In this document: piece by piece, positions 1 through 9,734 of the stretch
Numbering within the stretch: the stretch's first letter is position 1
Layout: the number at the start of each line of letters is the position of its first letter
Assembly (NCBI GenBank): GCA_934047225.1
Contig: OW203987.1
Location: 5,669,501 to 5,733,500, forward strand
Reading direction: 5' to 3'
Source of the DNA: Ypsolopha sequella
Lineage: Eukaryota > Arthropoda > Insecta > Lepidoptera > Ypsolophidae
Length of the DNA: 64,000 nt
The notes under the pieces: model-generated
Told to the model about the DNA's origin: nothing
Seen by the model: the letters and a program-made list of their open reading frames with translations, nothing else
Databases searched by the model: none
Position numbers and translations under genes: made by a program

Positions 1-783
1 TGAAATCATTAAAAGTGCCTGAATATTTTTTTGTTGATAGGAATAACCTTCCCCATAAGAGGAAAAAAAAACTAAATTTTTTAGGTGGCTTTAATTACAT
101 TAAAAATATAAAAACTTTTAAATTTTGGATATACGGAGCTATACAGCTGCATACGAATACTTGCTTTGCCTGCATATAAAAAAACCGTTATTAATCTATG
201 GTAACAAAATGACACCAAAACATAACCTCTCGTGTTGTTATTCTTTTATGGTATTTTGTTTAATTTTGCGACTGCTTACTCACACCTGATGGTGACATGA
301 TGGCACAAAACATGTTTTATTGGGTTCTCTCTAACGTTGGTGTTCTTCAGTATCCATTGTGTAGAGCACTAATACACAAAAACCAGAAGAAAAACACAAT
401 AGTCCAGTTTCAGTTCCAGTGGTCGTCGTAGTGGCTATCAAGATCTAATCCATGGTACAAGGCGTAGGTAGTCGTCGAAGCAGGCAAATTCAAAGGTCAG
501 GTGTGAGTAAGCAGTCGCAAAATTAAACAAAATACCATAAAAGAATAACAACACGAGAGGTTATGTTTTGGTGTCATTTTGTTACCATAGATTAATAACG
601 GTTTTTTTATATGCAGGCAAAGCAAGTATTCGTATGCAGCTGTATAGCTCCGTATATCCAAAATTTAAAAGTTTTTATATTTTTTAATGTAATTAAAGCC
701 ACCTAAAAATTAGTTTTTTTTCCTCGTATGGGGAAGGTTATTCCTATCAACAAAAAAATATTCAGGCACTTTTAATGATTTCA
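1..783. repeat. Large foldback (inverted-repeat) element
   Basis: Bases 1-289 are the near-perfect reverse complement of 497-783, with a unique spacer of about 207 bp (290-496). The arms differ by a few substitutions and by homopolymer length (for example ccccataagag against ccccatacgag), so the copy is old enough to have diverged and is not a simple read-foldback artefact. The left end coincides with the window edge, so the true left boundary and any target duplication cannot be seen. No open frame of note. It could be a foldback/MITE-type DNA transposon or, if transcribed, a long hairpin RNA precursor; the sequence does not decide. Confidence 0.85.
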
Positions 784-1004
784 TCCATCACCCATTGGAT
801 GTGGTAAGTATATGATAGGTATTTTACACAGTGACAAAGCTACAATCACAGAACATAGAAGTGCCATGCTAGACGGTACTGTAATTAATTCACTTTAATT
901 TGTTTTTGGGGAAAAAGTAAATAGTTATTGTTTTTTAATTATCGAAACTCTCCCATTATTCTAAATACGCGCAAAATCACCATATATATCATTATTGTAA
1001 CAAC

Positions 1005-1780
1005 ATCATGTAGGCTCTTGACGACATTGCGCGCTCAGGAAGCTGTTGCAGGCGTGTGAAACCTACGCAAAAACTCATGGGCTGAAGTCACGTTGAAGAG
1101 TAAACAAGAAGAGTTAGCTCCTGGTTTTCACTGCGGGCAGCAGCTCCCCTCAAGACGTACCCCCAGTAGAGCTGTACGGGACTGCATTGACGTGAGTCAA
1201 ACAGTTCAAGTACCTGGGTCACATTGTGACAGTGGACCTGAAAGATGACCAGGGGCTCTACCGCGTAATTCTCATTTGTATCAACTTCAAGCAAATGCAT
1301 GCGAAATTCAACGCGTGCAAAAGAGATGGCATGTCAGGCGGGCGTCGTCGCACGCACGTCAAATTTCAATCTCAAGTTGATGTTGATGAAAATGAGAATT
1401 ACGCGGTAGACCCGCAGGACATTGAGCGCGAACGTAGATCGTTGGCAGTCAGAAGCAACATGCTCGCCCGTAGGTTTGCTCGTTGTACAGAACAGGTAAA
1501 GGTTAGCGTTCTAACAATCTTTTTACACGAGCGGACTGTGGGTGAGATACACGCAGAAGACCTACAACGCTCTACGGGTGCAATACAATAATGCTTTCAG
1601 TATGTTATTGGCGCTGGCGCATCCGGCATGTTTGCTAAGGCGCGTACTACTGATTTTTATGGAATTATGCGCAAAAAAGTAGCTTCTCTCATGCATAGAG
1701 TGTGCGGCAGCCATAATACCAACCTGAAAGCAGTGGGTCATCTTGTCTGCCCCGTCTTTTCTGTAAGTTTTGCGACGCGG
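1005..1780 (+). pseudogene. LINE reverse-transcriptase relic (C-terminal half), broken
   Basis: Fragments of a non-LTR retrotransposon RT can be read in three frames. Around 1190-1250 is VKQFKYLGHIVTVDLKDD; 1418-1500 gives DIERERRSLAVRSNMLARRF followed by ARCTEQVKV; 1628-1760 gives MFAKARTTDFYGIMRKKVAS, MHRVCGS and LVCPVF. These are the post-catalytic (thumb/connection) segments I remember from abundant insect LINE polyproteins. The YADD catalytic region is not present. Stops and frameshifts at about 1050, 1500-1590 and 1610 show it is dead. A palindromic element sits inside it at 1253-1414. The clade (RTE-like or related) is uncertain. The open frame that continues to 2086 has no further similarity I can recognise. 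Confidence 0.7.
1253..1414. mobile_element. 162-bp palindromic MITE inside the RT relic, cag duplication
   Basis: The reading LKDDQ...DIERERR is interrupted by exactly 162 bp flanked by cag at 1250-1252 and 1415-1417. The insert is a hairpin: left end gggctctaccgcgtaatt, right end reverse-complement cgggtctaccgcgtaatt, with a second inner pair (aaattcaacgcg and its partner) around a short loop near 1335. 162 is divisible by three, so the reading frame passes through. The 3-bp duplication and palindromic form suggest a short DNA-transposon derivative; PIF/Harbinger-like families have 3-bp duplications, though usually TWA. Shares the cag duplication and a cgggYcta-type end with the element at 31302-31532. 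Confidence 0.75.
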
Positions 1781-2119
1781 CGCCTCTATACATTTCGCAC
1801 CGTTCTGTATTATGTGTTTTCTGTTTGTCTTTTGCGCCTAAGCTGCCCTACTGGGTATTATTATACTATGATAAGCTCAGTTTTCGTTAAGCCTTCTCAT
1901 TCCCTTGCGCTTAAGGCTGTTTTTGTAGCGGAAGCTTTCCCCTTTAAACTTTTCGATAGATCAAAAGCCAATTTTAGGTTCCCCGACAAAAGGGGTTTCA
2001 AAGTTTTGGAAATGCCTCTTACATGCCTCTTAGCACAGTGTTGTTTTACGAATATTACTTACCAGCTTACTGCGCCAGCAGTTTAACCTACTTATCGTCT
2101 TCATTTGAAATTTGAAACT

Positions 2120-2156
2120 ATTTGACACACAGACCACTGTGGTCTGTGATTTGACA
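2120..2156. repeat. 21-bp palindrome flanked by 8-bp direct repeats
   Basis: atttgaca at 2120-2127 and again at 2149-2156 encloses a 21-bp near-perfect palindrome (2128-2148, cacagaccac, centre t, gtggtctgtg). Looks like a minimal insertion with an 8-bp target duplication; see the similar case at 34273-34322. Confidence 0.6.
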
Positions 2157-3641
2157 TTTATTGAACGCATCAAATAATATGTAGTATTTTGTAATTGACT
2201 TATTTATTTTAGTTCTACTTTACATCAATCGAATTCGAAACTCAGGTGGTGGATATATTACTTATATTTGTATATTTTTTTTGTACTTGCCCACAAAATT
2301 ATACTTTTTCCAACTATATTCATATTCAACCAGTTCCGCTTGTAAGCACTCTTAATTATATAAACTTATATTTAATTTTAATAAAGACGCGTAAAAAGTA
2401 AAAAAAAAAAAACTTATCACTACGGTGGGATAGGCCGGTACGCATATTGTAATCAATATCCAATGAGTTTTTAATCCAATCACTGATTGGAAACGTAGCG
2501 GAGGCGACCGCGACCTCTATAGTTTTGACAGAATTCATGCATGATATATACGCAAAAGCGCAAAATCCTTCTTGTTTTTCACGATACAGCATCCGAACGT
2601 GCTAACGCGCTAAGCAACCAATCAGAGATCTCATTCCAAGTCAGTTGGTGGTTGGTAGTGCTTATAATTATTTTCGTACCTAGGAAACTGGACGTAAGTA
2701 CTTGTAAACCCGAGTGTGATGCTGTTATTTTTTAAGGCTACTACCAACGGCAACGCCAACGACCTGAAACTAAGGAACTTTGTAACCATTTTATACGGTA
2801 ACTATAGCATTTTTCAACAGAAGAAAAATACATAGTAATCTGCATGATACAAATAGTGATGTGGTTTTTCCTGAATTTCATTATAATATACAGAAGTGAA
2901 GCAAGAAAATTCTAAGTGTACCCTTATTCCTCGATTTTTTGTTCACTTGTAACAACATAACTGCTGCAGTTTTTATCGAAACAGTATGAAAATTTATAAA
3001 CTTCTAGACAAAATATAATAAAATGATTTGGTTTTCTCAGTTCTTAGAAATTAATTTTATTTTAGATAAAATAAAATAAAAACACACTATTTTCACACTT
3101 GTCAGTCGCAGCGACTGACGTAACAGCCATGTTGCAGTGCGAGCTGATAAGGACTTTATTTTAATATGATTTTGTTCGAAATTTCAACCACCACGAATCG
3201 AGTTGTTAATTACTCCGACTGAGCCACCTTAAGTCAACCAACTCCAACCACACGCACGATTGATCTTTGCTGGACTTCCGTGTGTGGTAGATAGCCTGGG
3301 CTCTAGGCCGTATATTAGGGTTCCCAACCGGAGACTCCGGGAATGTTGTTCAACCTCCCGAATTCTCCGGATTTTCTAAAATAAAATAATTAATGATTAA
3401 TATAATTAATATTTTTCATGTAAATCTTTTATGATTATATGCTCAAAAACTGACAAACATTAGAAGCTTCTACAAAACAAAGCAAATTAAAAAAATAACA
3501 AATATTACCGACTTTCATTCAATTGCCCACTGATTTGTTCAAATCTCCCGGGTTGGTTCCTTCGAGAGTTGGCAACCCTACGTCACAAAATATCCACTTA
3601 CAGAATGTTTACTCCGCATTACTAACGAAAACAGGCGCACG
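2157..3641. other. No recognisable gene
   Basis: AT-rich sequence with short open frames only (2356-2592 minus, 2541-2735 plus) that show no family features. A short GC-richer patch near 3230-3370 contains repeats of ctccgg. I see no coding region, RNA gene or element end. Confidence 0.5.
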
Positions 3642-3792
3642 CACACATAGACGCGTACGTACGACGATCTCGGAGATACTCGGGTGAAAATATCATTGGG
3701 TGAATGCATGAAGCAACATGCTTCATGGGTGAATGCCTGAATGCCAATACAAAATTCTGCCGAGACATCATACGTACGCGTCTATGCATGTG
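3642..3792. repeat. 151-bp inverted-repeat element
   Basis: Arms of about 34 bp: cacacatagacgcgtacgta at 3642 pairs with tacgtacgcgtctatgca ending near 3789. The interior holds direct copies of gggtgaatgc around the palindrome aagcaacatgcttc. No clear target duplication. Probably a small MITE. Confidence 0.55.
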
Positions 3793-3801
3793 TAAAAGAG
3801 T

Positions 3802-3825
3802 AGATTTTTTTTTCGTAGCGCCTTA
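3802..3825 (+). repeat. Isolated terminus of the TTAAGGCG family
   Basis: A T-run followed by cgtagcgccttaa is the reverse complement of the terminus that begins the full copy at 3873, only 47 bp away. It is a solo end without a matching element body, so it is either a truncated neighbour or the leftover of an excision or rearrangement. Confidence 0.5.
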
Positions 3826-3872
3826 AAACTTGGTTTTAAGAATTATTGTATTTCTAGAAGTCATGGTGGTTG

Positions 3873-4304
3873 TTAAGGCGCTACGAAAAAAAAATGGACA
3901 CTTTAAGGACTTGCATATCTACTTCAGTAAATAATTTATTATTTTGATAAAATAGTATATTATTTTTGGATACTTTTTCTAGGGATCTGTTAAAACAGAA
4001 ACGCGATTGGAGAAATTCGGCTCGATAGAAATATTTATTGAAATTAGGTCCTTTTCGACACCAATTCTCCTGGTTTGACAATTTAGAATGACATATCGAC
4101 TGCAACTATATTTTATTAAATGGGTTTTAACGGTATCTAGGACCTGGTTAAACGAAATTTTGATGGCAACTTTGGTACATTTTTTATAAATATACTCGTA
4201 AAACCGACTTTTTGCTACTTTTCCACGAATCCGTCCCTGTCGCACTGAGGATTTTTTCGCATATGGAGTAACAGGGACGCTAAAACTTTTACATATCGCC
4301 TTAA
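3873..4304 (-). mobile_element. TTAA-flanked MITE, family A, copy 1
   Basis: 432 bp from TTAA to TTAA. One end reads ttaaggcgctacg, the other (reverse complement) ttaaggcgatatgtaaaag, a short imperfect terminal inverted repeat. The body carries the family's landmarks: cgacactttaag-like block, cttgcatatctacttcagta, agggatctgttaaaacag, and cctgtcgcactgagg near the far end. At least seven relatives lie in this window at about 426 bp. TTAA duplications are the hallmark of piggyBac-type transposition, but the family lacks the usual CCC start, so the enzyme is unassigned. Short open frames inside are not taken as genes. Confidence 0.8.
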
Positions 4305-4630
4305 ATCACTTTTCTTAGCTTTTCAAGAGAGAATAAATAGACAAGACATTTTGAACACTATCATATCAAGGCGAGATGCTACACTTGGCTTACTAAAATT
4401 ATGAGGGTGTGTTTCAAGGGAGATCCAAGAGAGGGCGGGCGCGCCGCACGATGACCTAGGGCGGGCGGCTGACTTTGAAATTAGGTGTGAGCCTATAATC
4501 TTATCTTGGGTATGAAGTAAATTATTAAGGTATCCAACCTTAAGAAGATTTAAACTTGGACAAATTATTAAGTTAACGAGTATTGAGTTTCATAGAAAAT
4601 ATTATATTTCATAGAAAATCATTAAATTAG
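4305..4630. other. No recognisable gene
   Basis: AT-rich with one GC-rich patch (gggcgggcgcgccgcacg at about 4433). Nothing assignable. Confidence 0.45.
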
Positions 4631-4795
4631 AAGCAGCGGTAGCTCAGGGGTGGAACGCTGGCCTCTCAATCTTGAGATCCAGGTTCGATCCGCGGTCGGG
4701 CATGCATGAGTTTTTTGGAATTTATATGCATAGTCCACATTCGTGCTCCCATGTTTCTCCGACGAATATTACATCGCGTACTTCGGGCCTAAATT
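4631..4795 (+). mobile_element. tRNA-derived SINE, truncated
   Basis: Residues 4633-4700 resemble a tRNA gene: an A-box-like tagctcaggggtggaacgc, an anticodon-arm region cctctcaatcttgag, and a perfect B box ggttcgatcc. There is no acceptor-stem pairing and the sequence continues into non-tRNA body with cgtacttcgggc, also seen (other strand or displaced) in the SINE at 25487. Hence a tRNA-headed SINE and not a tRNA gene. Confidence 0.65.
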
Positions 4796-4849
4796 TTATT
4801 TTTATTGCATTTTATTTATCCGCTTGTGTGGGATGCAACCTGCGTGGAT

Positions 4850-5150
4850 ACGCTGGCGCCCTCTTATGTTTCCCAAAGCAGTAGGGCTGCTGGTTCGGCG
4901 GCGGCCGCTGCTGAGCTCTCCAAAAGGCGTACATATGTGGCAATAGGTTCAAGCTACATGTTTGCGCCTTTTGGGGTCGAGACAATGGGGACTGGGGTCC
5001 GGAGGCGCGTCAGCTTGTCACGGACCTCTCTGTAAAGCTTGTGGATACTAGCGGCGACCGGCGGGCGGGCTCTTATCTAGGCCAGCGTATAAGTCTTGCC
5101 ATACAGAGAGTTAATGTGGCAAGTATTTTGGGCACTCTCCCGCAGGGCAG
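4850..5150 (+). pseudogene. C-terminal relic of an RT-type element protein, copy 1
   Basis: Two frames together read APFGVETMGTG, then after a frameshift SGDRRAGSYLGQRISLAIQR and VASILGTLPQGSDLE. The minus-strand fragment at 40937-41206 encodes the same domain (VPFAVETLGPWGSEARRL, RLIDASGDLRAGSYLG). I remember this ending (VETLGPWG ... GSYLGQRISIAIQRGN) from the C-termini of insect and marine-invertebrate RT-containing mobile-element proteins; the exact clade is not clear to me. Frameshifted and lacking any catalytic part, so a relic. Confidence 0.6.
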
Positions 5151-5377
5151 TGATCTAGAGGCAATTTTCTTTTTATAATTATTTCTTTAGGATTATTTTT
5201 GTATTAATTATTGTCTTTCATTAAGGAAAAAACTATGAAATATTACAACATTTTATTTATAATTAAAATTTTTATTTATAATTATATTTTACTTACTTTT
5301 ATACTCTGTACATATTACAACGACAATAACCTTGGTCTTTGAATGTATGAATAAGCTGACTTATTTTATATATATAC

Positions 5378-5580
5378 TTAAAATGCTGTTTTAACTTTGT
5401 TTGGACCAGATCATGACTAATTGTGCATTAAATTTCAAAATTGTGCTTTCTAAGCCTCACTAATATTGAACTATCGACGTCAACTGCCACATACCAAAAT
5501 GTTTTTCAATTTTTAACTTCTAAACAAGAAATTCAAAGTTAAGTTATTCACTTTGCACTAAGCAACTGACGTTTAACCTT
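5378..5580 (+). repeat. Half-copy of the 58.4-kb foldback family
   Basis: Matches the right arm plus centre of the palindromic element at 58407-58787: gatcatgactaattgtgc, cctcactaatattgaa, caactgccacataccaaaatg and a terminal taagcaactgacgtttaacctt. The left arm is missing. Confidence 0.7.
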
Positions 5581-5809
5581 AAGTAAAGTAAAATTAATTA
5601 TATTAAGCAATCATTTGTCGGCCATACTACATACACAGAAATTAATTACCTAATGGAGTTTTCAGTGGAATCTATGCGGAGTCAGAATTTATGGAAAAAT
5701 TCAATTAGGCAAGATCAAAGCGCTCTGCTGAATTCCGGGAACGAGGATAAAGTAAATAGTAGATATATCTTCGACAAAAATTATGTTAAAAGCTCCTGGT
5801 TGGGTTATT

Positions 5810-5940
5810 ATATATACGACATGAGTCCCCGAGGGGGTTTCAGAGGTGTTTTGTACACCCGCTTTACACTGACGATTATTATGTCCAAAACGTGAGGTGT
5901 GGTGAGCCCTATCGCCGTACTTCGGGCATAAATAGGCCAA
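5810..5940 (-). mobile_element. SINE body fragment
   Basis: Reverse complement reads gcccgaagtacggcgata ... aacacctctgaaaccccctc ... acatgtcg-like, the same order as 25640-25760 downstream of the tRNA head there. The head is absent; a 5'-truncated copy. Confidence 0.55.
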
Positions 5941-5944
5941 CAGC

Positions 5945-6365
5945 TTAAGGCGCCACGGAAAAAAATCGACACTTTAAGAACTTGCATATCTACTTCAGTA
6001 AATAATGTATTATTTCGATTAAATAGTATATTATTTTTGGAATCTTTTTCTAGGGATCTGTTAAACAGAAACGTGATTGGAGAAATTTAGCTTGATAGAA
6101 AATTTTATTGAAATGAGGTCATTTTGACACCAATTCTCCTGGTTTGATAATTTGGAATGACATAGATTGCAATGATATTTTATTAGATGGGTTTTAACAG
6201 AATCTAGGACCTGGTTTAGTTAAATTTTGTAAACAACTTTAGTACATTTTGTATTAATAAAAAACCAACTTTTTACTACTTTTCCACGAATCCGTCCCGC
6301 TCGCACTGAGGGTTTTTTCGCATATGGAGTAACAGGGACGCTAAAACTTTTACATATCAACTTAA
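5945..6365 (-). mobile_element. TTAA-flanked MITE, family A, copy 2
   Basis: TTAA at 5945-5948 and 6362-6365; 421 bp. Same termini (ttaaggcgccacgg and ttaa-gatatgtaaaag) and body as copy 1, with the second terminus slightly decayed (tcaacttaa instead of tcgccttaa). Confidence 0.8.
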
Positions 6366-6455
6366 TGTGCACTGTGGGGATGGAATCCACGACCTCTATA
6401 TTAGCAGGCGAGCGTCGTACCACGCGGCCACAGAGGCGGCCGGCTTTTCTACTAG
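6366..6455 (-). other. tRNA-like remnant, probably a SINE head
   Basis: On the minus strand: gccgcgtggtacgacgctcg, then cctgctaatatagagg and gtggattccatccccac. The order of D-arm, anticodon-like loop and T-arm/B-box resembles a tRNA-Ile or tRNA-Ser type sequence, but the B box is degenerate (gattccatcc) and no acceptor stem closes. Not a functional tRNA. Confidence 0.35.
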
Positions 6456-6579
6456 AATTTGCTATTTGACATTCTCATAGCTTTGAACCAAGAACTCGTA
6501 ACTTCAAGTATTTTGTGAACCTTCTCATACTTTGCAAAAAGTTGTGGTCTTGAAGCAAATGCCATGAGGCATTTACATA

Positions 6580-6760
6580 TATAAGGTGACATTTTATTTA
6601 TACAGCCAAATTCATACTTGAGGTTTGGTAAGTGATCCTCCCATAGTAATTGACCCGGGGTTGGGCTTGCGTTTGTAAGGAACAGGAAAAAATATCACAA
6701 AAAGGGTCATCGAACCTTGATACTAAGCACTTACCGAGTTTTCAGTATGAATGTAATGTT
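6580..6760. repeat. Inverted-repeat element, family E, copy 1
   Basis: Left end aaggtgacattttattta ... caaattcatacttgagg ... gtaagtg pairs with right end cacttaccgag ... cagtatgaatg. The same arms occur at 50165-50757, there separated by a LINE tail insertion. Confidence 0.6.
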
Positions 6761-7200
6761 CAAACAGTAATGTTTGAAAACGTCCATAGTCTTGCCAAAA
6801 GTGGTTTCTACTGAAACCAGTTTACAATTTTGCGTTGGCGACGGAATCGGCACGATTGTATTGTCCTCGCAAGTTTCATGGAGCGTGCACAATGACATTT
6901 GGCCACGCCCACAAATGAGTTGGTCGCGTCATGACGACCATCCTTAACTTGTTCGATTTAGACATTCTTAGGTTATTTGTAACTGCATACTTGCTTTAAA
7001 TTTTTTGATTTTATCTAAAGCAATAAAAGCACATTCAGCTACTTACACTTTTGGTAAAAGACCGTTAAATTTCATGGTTTTTAGTTCGACTTAAACATAG
7101 ATTTAGATAATATTAATGGACTCAGCCTAAAATATTACAGTAACATTCCATAGACACCCCAAAATGTGGTGACAGCGTTTGTATGGAGGTTTGCGCGTAA
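6761..7200. repeat. Interspersed repeat, family F, copy 1 (one module inverted)
   Basis: 6761-6945 matches 52517-52722 in reverse orientation (gtattgtcctcgcaagtttc, cgcgtcatgacgacc), whereas 6980-7190 matches 52770-52990 in the same orientation (aataaaagcacattc, ttcatggtttttagttcgac, ataacattccatagacacccc). So the two copies share both modules but one module is flipped. Confidence 0.7.
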
Positions 7201-8734
7201 AGACGCCTTTTATACTTGCGATTGTTGTCTCTTGGTGGAACATCATCATTGGATGAATAAAACACTTTAGTGTTACACAAATTTTACTATTATCAAAGGG
7301 TAGATGGTTCATTTACATACATCGTACAAATACTGCGAGCGGATTAACTTTGTTAAATTTGTGAAAGAGTAGAAGTGTTTTATTCATCCATGAACCGAAC
7401 AACCTGATAAACTAGGATGACCTATTGACTGAGGAGACTGAAGCTATTGACCACTGTCATAAAATTTAATACAAAATCTAGTTCTAAAATCGCCGGAAGC
7501 TTTTGCCCCAAAATTCGATATTACTTTTAAATGTCATAGGGCGGTGAACGAAGACAAGCCAATGGTGATTAAAAATGTATTACTAACTTTACAAATAAGT
7601 GTATTGTCTTATGAATTATAAATTAGAACCTGAACCACTAGTGCCCACTTATATTCTTTTCAACAGCCTTAAATTAGTTTTTTTTTTGCCTATTGATAAG
7701 CGCTATCAAGAAATTAAATGGAAAAATGGATGTATGTGCTAAACTGCTAAGTGACACATAAACTATCAGACATTTAAGAGGATGGCATACCCTAGCAACT
7801 TTTTTTATTACCCGTCCAGCACAGTAAGTCTAATGGCAAAGACCTTATTTGCTTTTCATAGAGGCGATTATATGTTGGCTCTTTGGCATCTTTTTCTTGG
7901 ATGCGTAATACTAGTGATCACGCAGCGAAACAACAAATTGGTGTGTTTTTAGCTAATACTGAAATATTTTGTACGGAAAAAAAAATGAATTTAGGTTACA
8001 TACCTTCATATTTCTATTGCCTATTTTATAAAAAAAATCAAGTTGTTCTCATTTTTTTTTTGACAAAGGTATAAATCTTAAAACATTGTTTATATGTGGA
8101 ATCCCTAGATAAAAGATCGATTAATCAAATATATTTTCTTCAATATGAGGAGAGACCTAGCTTCTTCCAATGAACCCTTGAAAACCTTGTTGATGTTCTA
8201 GAGTCAGGTGCCCCGTTAACAGCAAGTTATTAAACAGGCCCTTAATAGGTTACTTACATCCCAATTCTAAACCAATTTTTTTATATTTAGCTTCCAGTTA
8301 CTATGCTATGATTGGCAAACTTCGTAATTTGTACAGAATTTAACGTGATAAATCGGCTTTGTTCAATAACACTTCTAATCTCGAAGAAATGAGGCAACAA
8401 ACACAGATTAAAGGGGATATCAACAACGTAGAAACAAGCCCATTATTACTGCACAACAAGCCCTAAACATACATTATATTCTTATAAGGAAACCCAGACA
8501 TTTACCTCTTAAATACGATATCGACCGAAGGCAGCAAGGGGCAGGGGGGAGGAGGCCTACCCGACAAACTTAGTTATGTCCCCTCGCGCAAGAACAGGGG
8601 ACATAACACGACAGAATTTGTAGCAAAGTTTTGATAGGAAGAGACTTATTAAACGGTCCTTAGCTGTTTCTTGCGACTCCAAACTTTTATAGTCCAGTGG
8701 CAGCTGAGGAATTTGGGATTTTCTTATAGTCTAA
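7201..8734. other. No recognisable gene; one strong hairpin
   Basis: AT-rich, with small open frames that show no family features. At 8573-8607 a perfect 12-bp stem (gttatgtcccct / aggggacataac) encloses an 11-base loop. A ttaagaggatgg motif at about 7774 resembles the terminus of the TTAA element at 28910 but no partner end is visible. Confidence 0.45.
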
Positions 8735-8754
8735 AGTTAGTAAGTGTATATTTA

Positions 8755-9335
8755 CTAAGGTCTCCGAGTCGCACCATGCTAGTACTGTAAGATCACAATT
8801 TAGACATGCATTATCTCTTCGATCAGCAAAAACTGCCTTAATGCACAAAAGTGCCTTCTGTATGGGACCTAAAATTTACAACGCAATTCCAAATGACATA
8901 AAAGATTTAGATATAATTTTATTTAAGAAGAAATTATTTAATTTGCTTATTGATAAGTGTTATTATACAATTAATGATTATTTAAATGCTAATTCTTCCT
9001 TTTGACATGTGTAATAAAATAATTTATAATTGCTTATTGATAAGTGATATTGTACAATTGTACAATTAATGATTATTTAAATGCTAATTCTTTCTTTTGA
9101 CATGTGTAATATAATCACCTATTGTAAATAATATTCATAACGTTTCATAAATGTCTAATGTTTGTTTAATGAGCATGTTTAAAGTTGCACGTGTTTAATA
9201 TTTGTATGCTATACTTTAAGGCAGAACATAGCGGTCAAACACGAAACAACCACCATCTTGTAAAAAATATATGATACACCTATGTTTCACAAATAAACGA
9301 TTGATTCTGATTCTGATATCAGCAACTTCAGCGAG
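8755..9335 (+). pseudogene. CR1-like LINE 3' end: ORF2 C-terminus and tail
   Basis: 8787-9005 is open and reads LRSAKTALMHKSAFCMGPKI, YNAIPNDIKDLDI, LFKKKLFNLLIDKCYYTIND. The order R-x-S-K/A-T-x-L..K-S, P-K-I-Y-N-x-I-P, then F-K-K-K-L, is the C-terminal signature of CR1/jockey-type ORF2 proteins in insects. A 3' UTR follows and ends with aataaacgattgattctg and two ttctga repeats, a LINE-type microsatellite tail. 8944-9030 is tandemly duplicated at 9031-9118. The copy at 19250-19690 is the same family. 5'-truncated and dead. Confidence 0.7.
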
Positions 9336-9734
9336 GCTTGTGGTGGAAGACAGAAGACACTTTGTGGTGGAAGCTAGCCACTTTTACAGTGATTAAGTTG
9401 ATGAGGTTTTGACTCATCATCTTCATCAGGACCGACACGCAGGAAACTCGGACGACAATTGTGGCGCTCTGCTCTCAGAAATCACTGGCAAAACCTTATA
9501 CCAAAATGATCTTCGTACAAATTAGGATATAAAACGGCCTTCATATTAAAAACCTATCCCTCTGATTCCAAAATAATAAATAATTCACAATCGCGAAGTT
9601 TTTGAGCGGCCCGCTTTCATTGAGCAAGATAGACTAGTCTAAAATGTAAGCGTTGGATCAGGACTGATTTCTTTCTCTGGATACCTTACATCCTGGATAG
9701 CAGTTACAATCGATTACAAATAGGGAGTTTGAAA
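9336..9734. other. No recognisable gene
   Basis: Unique-looking sequence between the LINE tail and the satellite. Nothing assignable. Confidence 0.5.

Noticed and set aside
1..783. Assembly foldback artefact
   Set aside because: The arms differ at several sites and enclose a unique loop, so they are two diverged sequences.
1628..2086. 152-aa frame as an intact gene
   Set aside because: Only its first 45 or so residues match an RT protein; the rest is unselected read-through and the upstream part is in other frames.
4633..4700. tRNA gene
   Set aside because: A and B boxes are present but there is no pairing acceptor stem and it continues into a SINE body.
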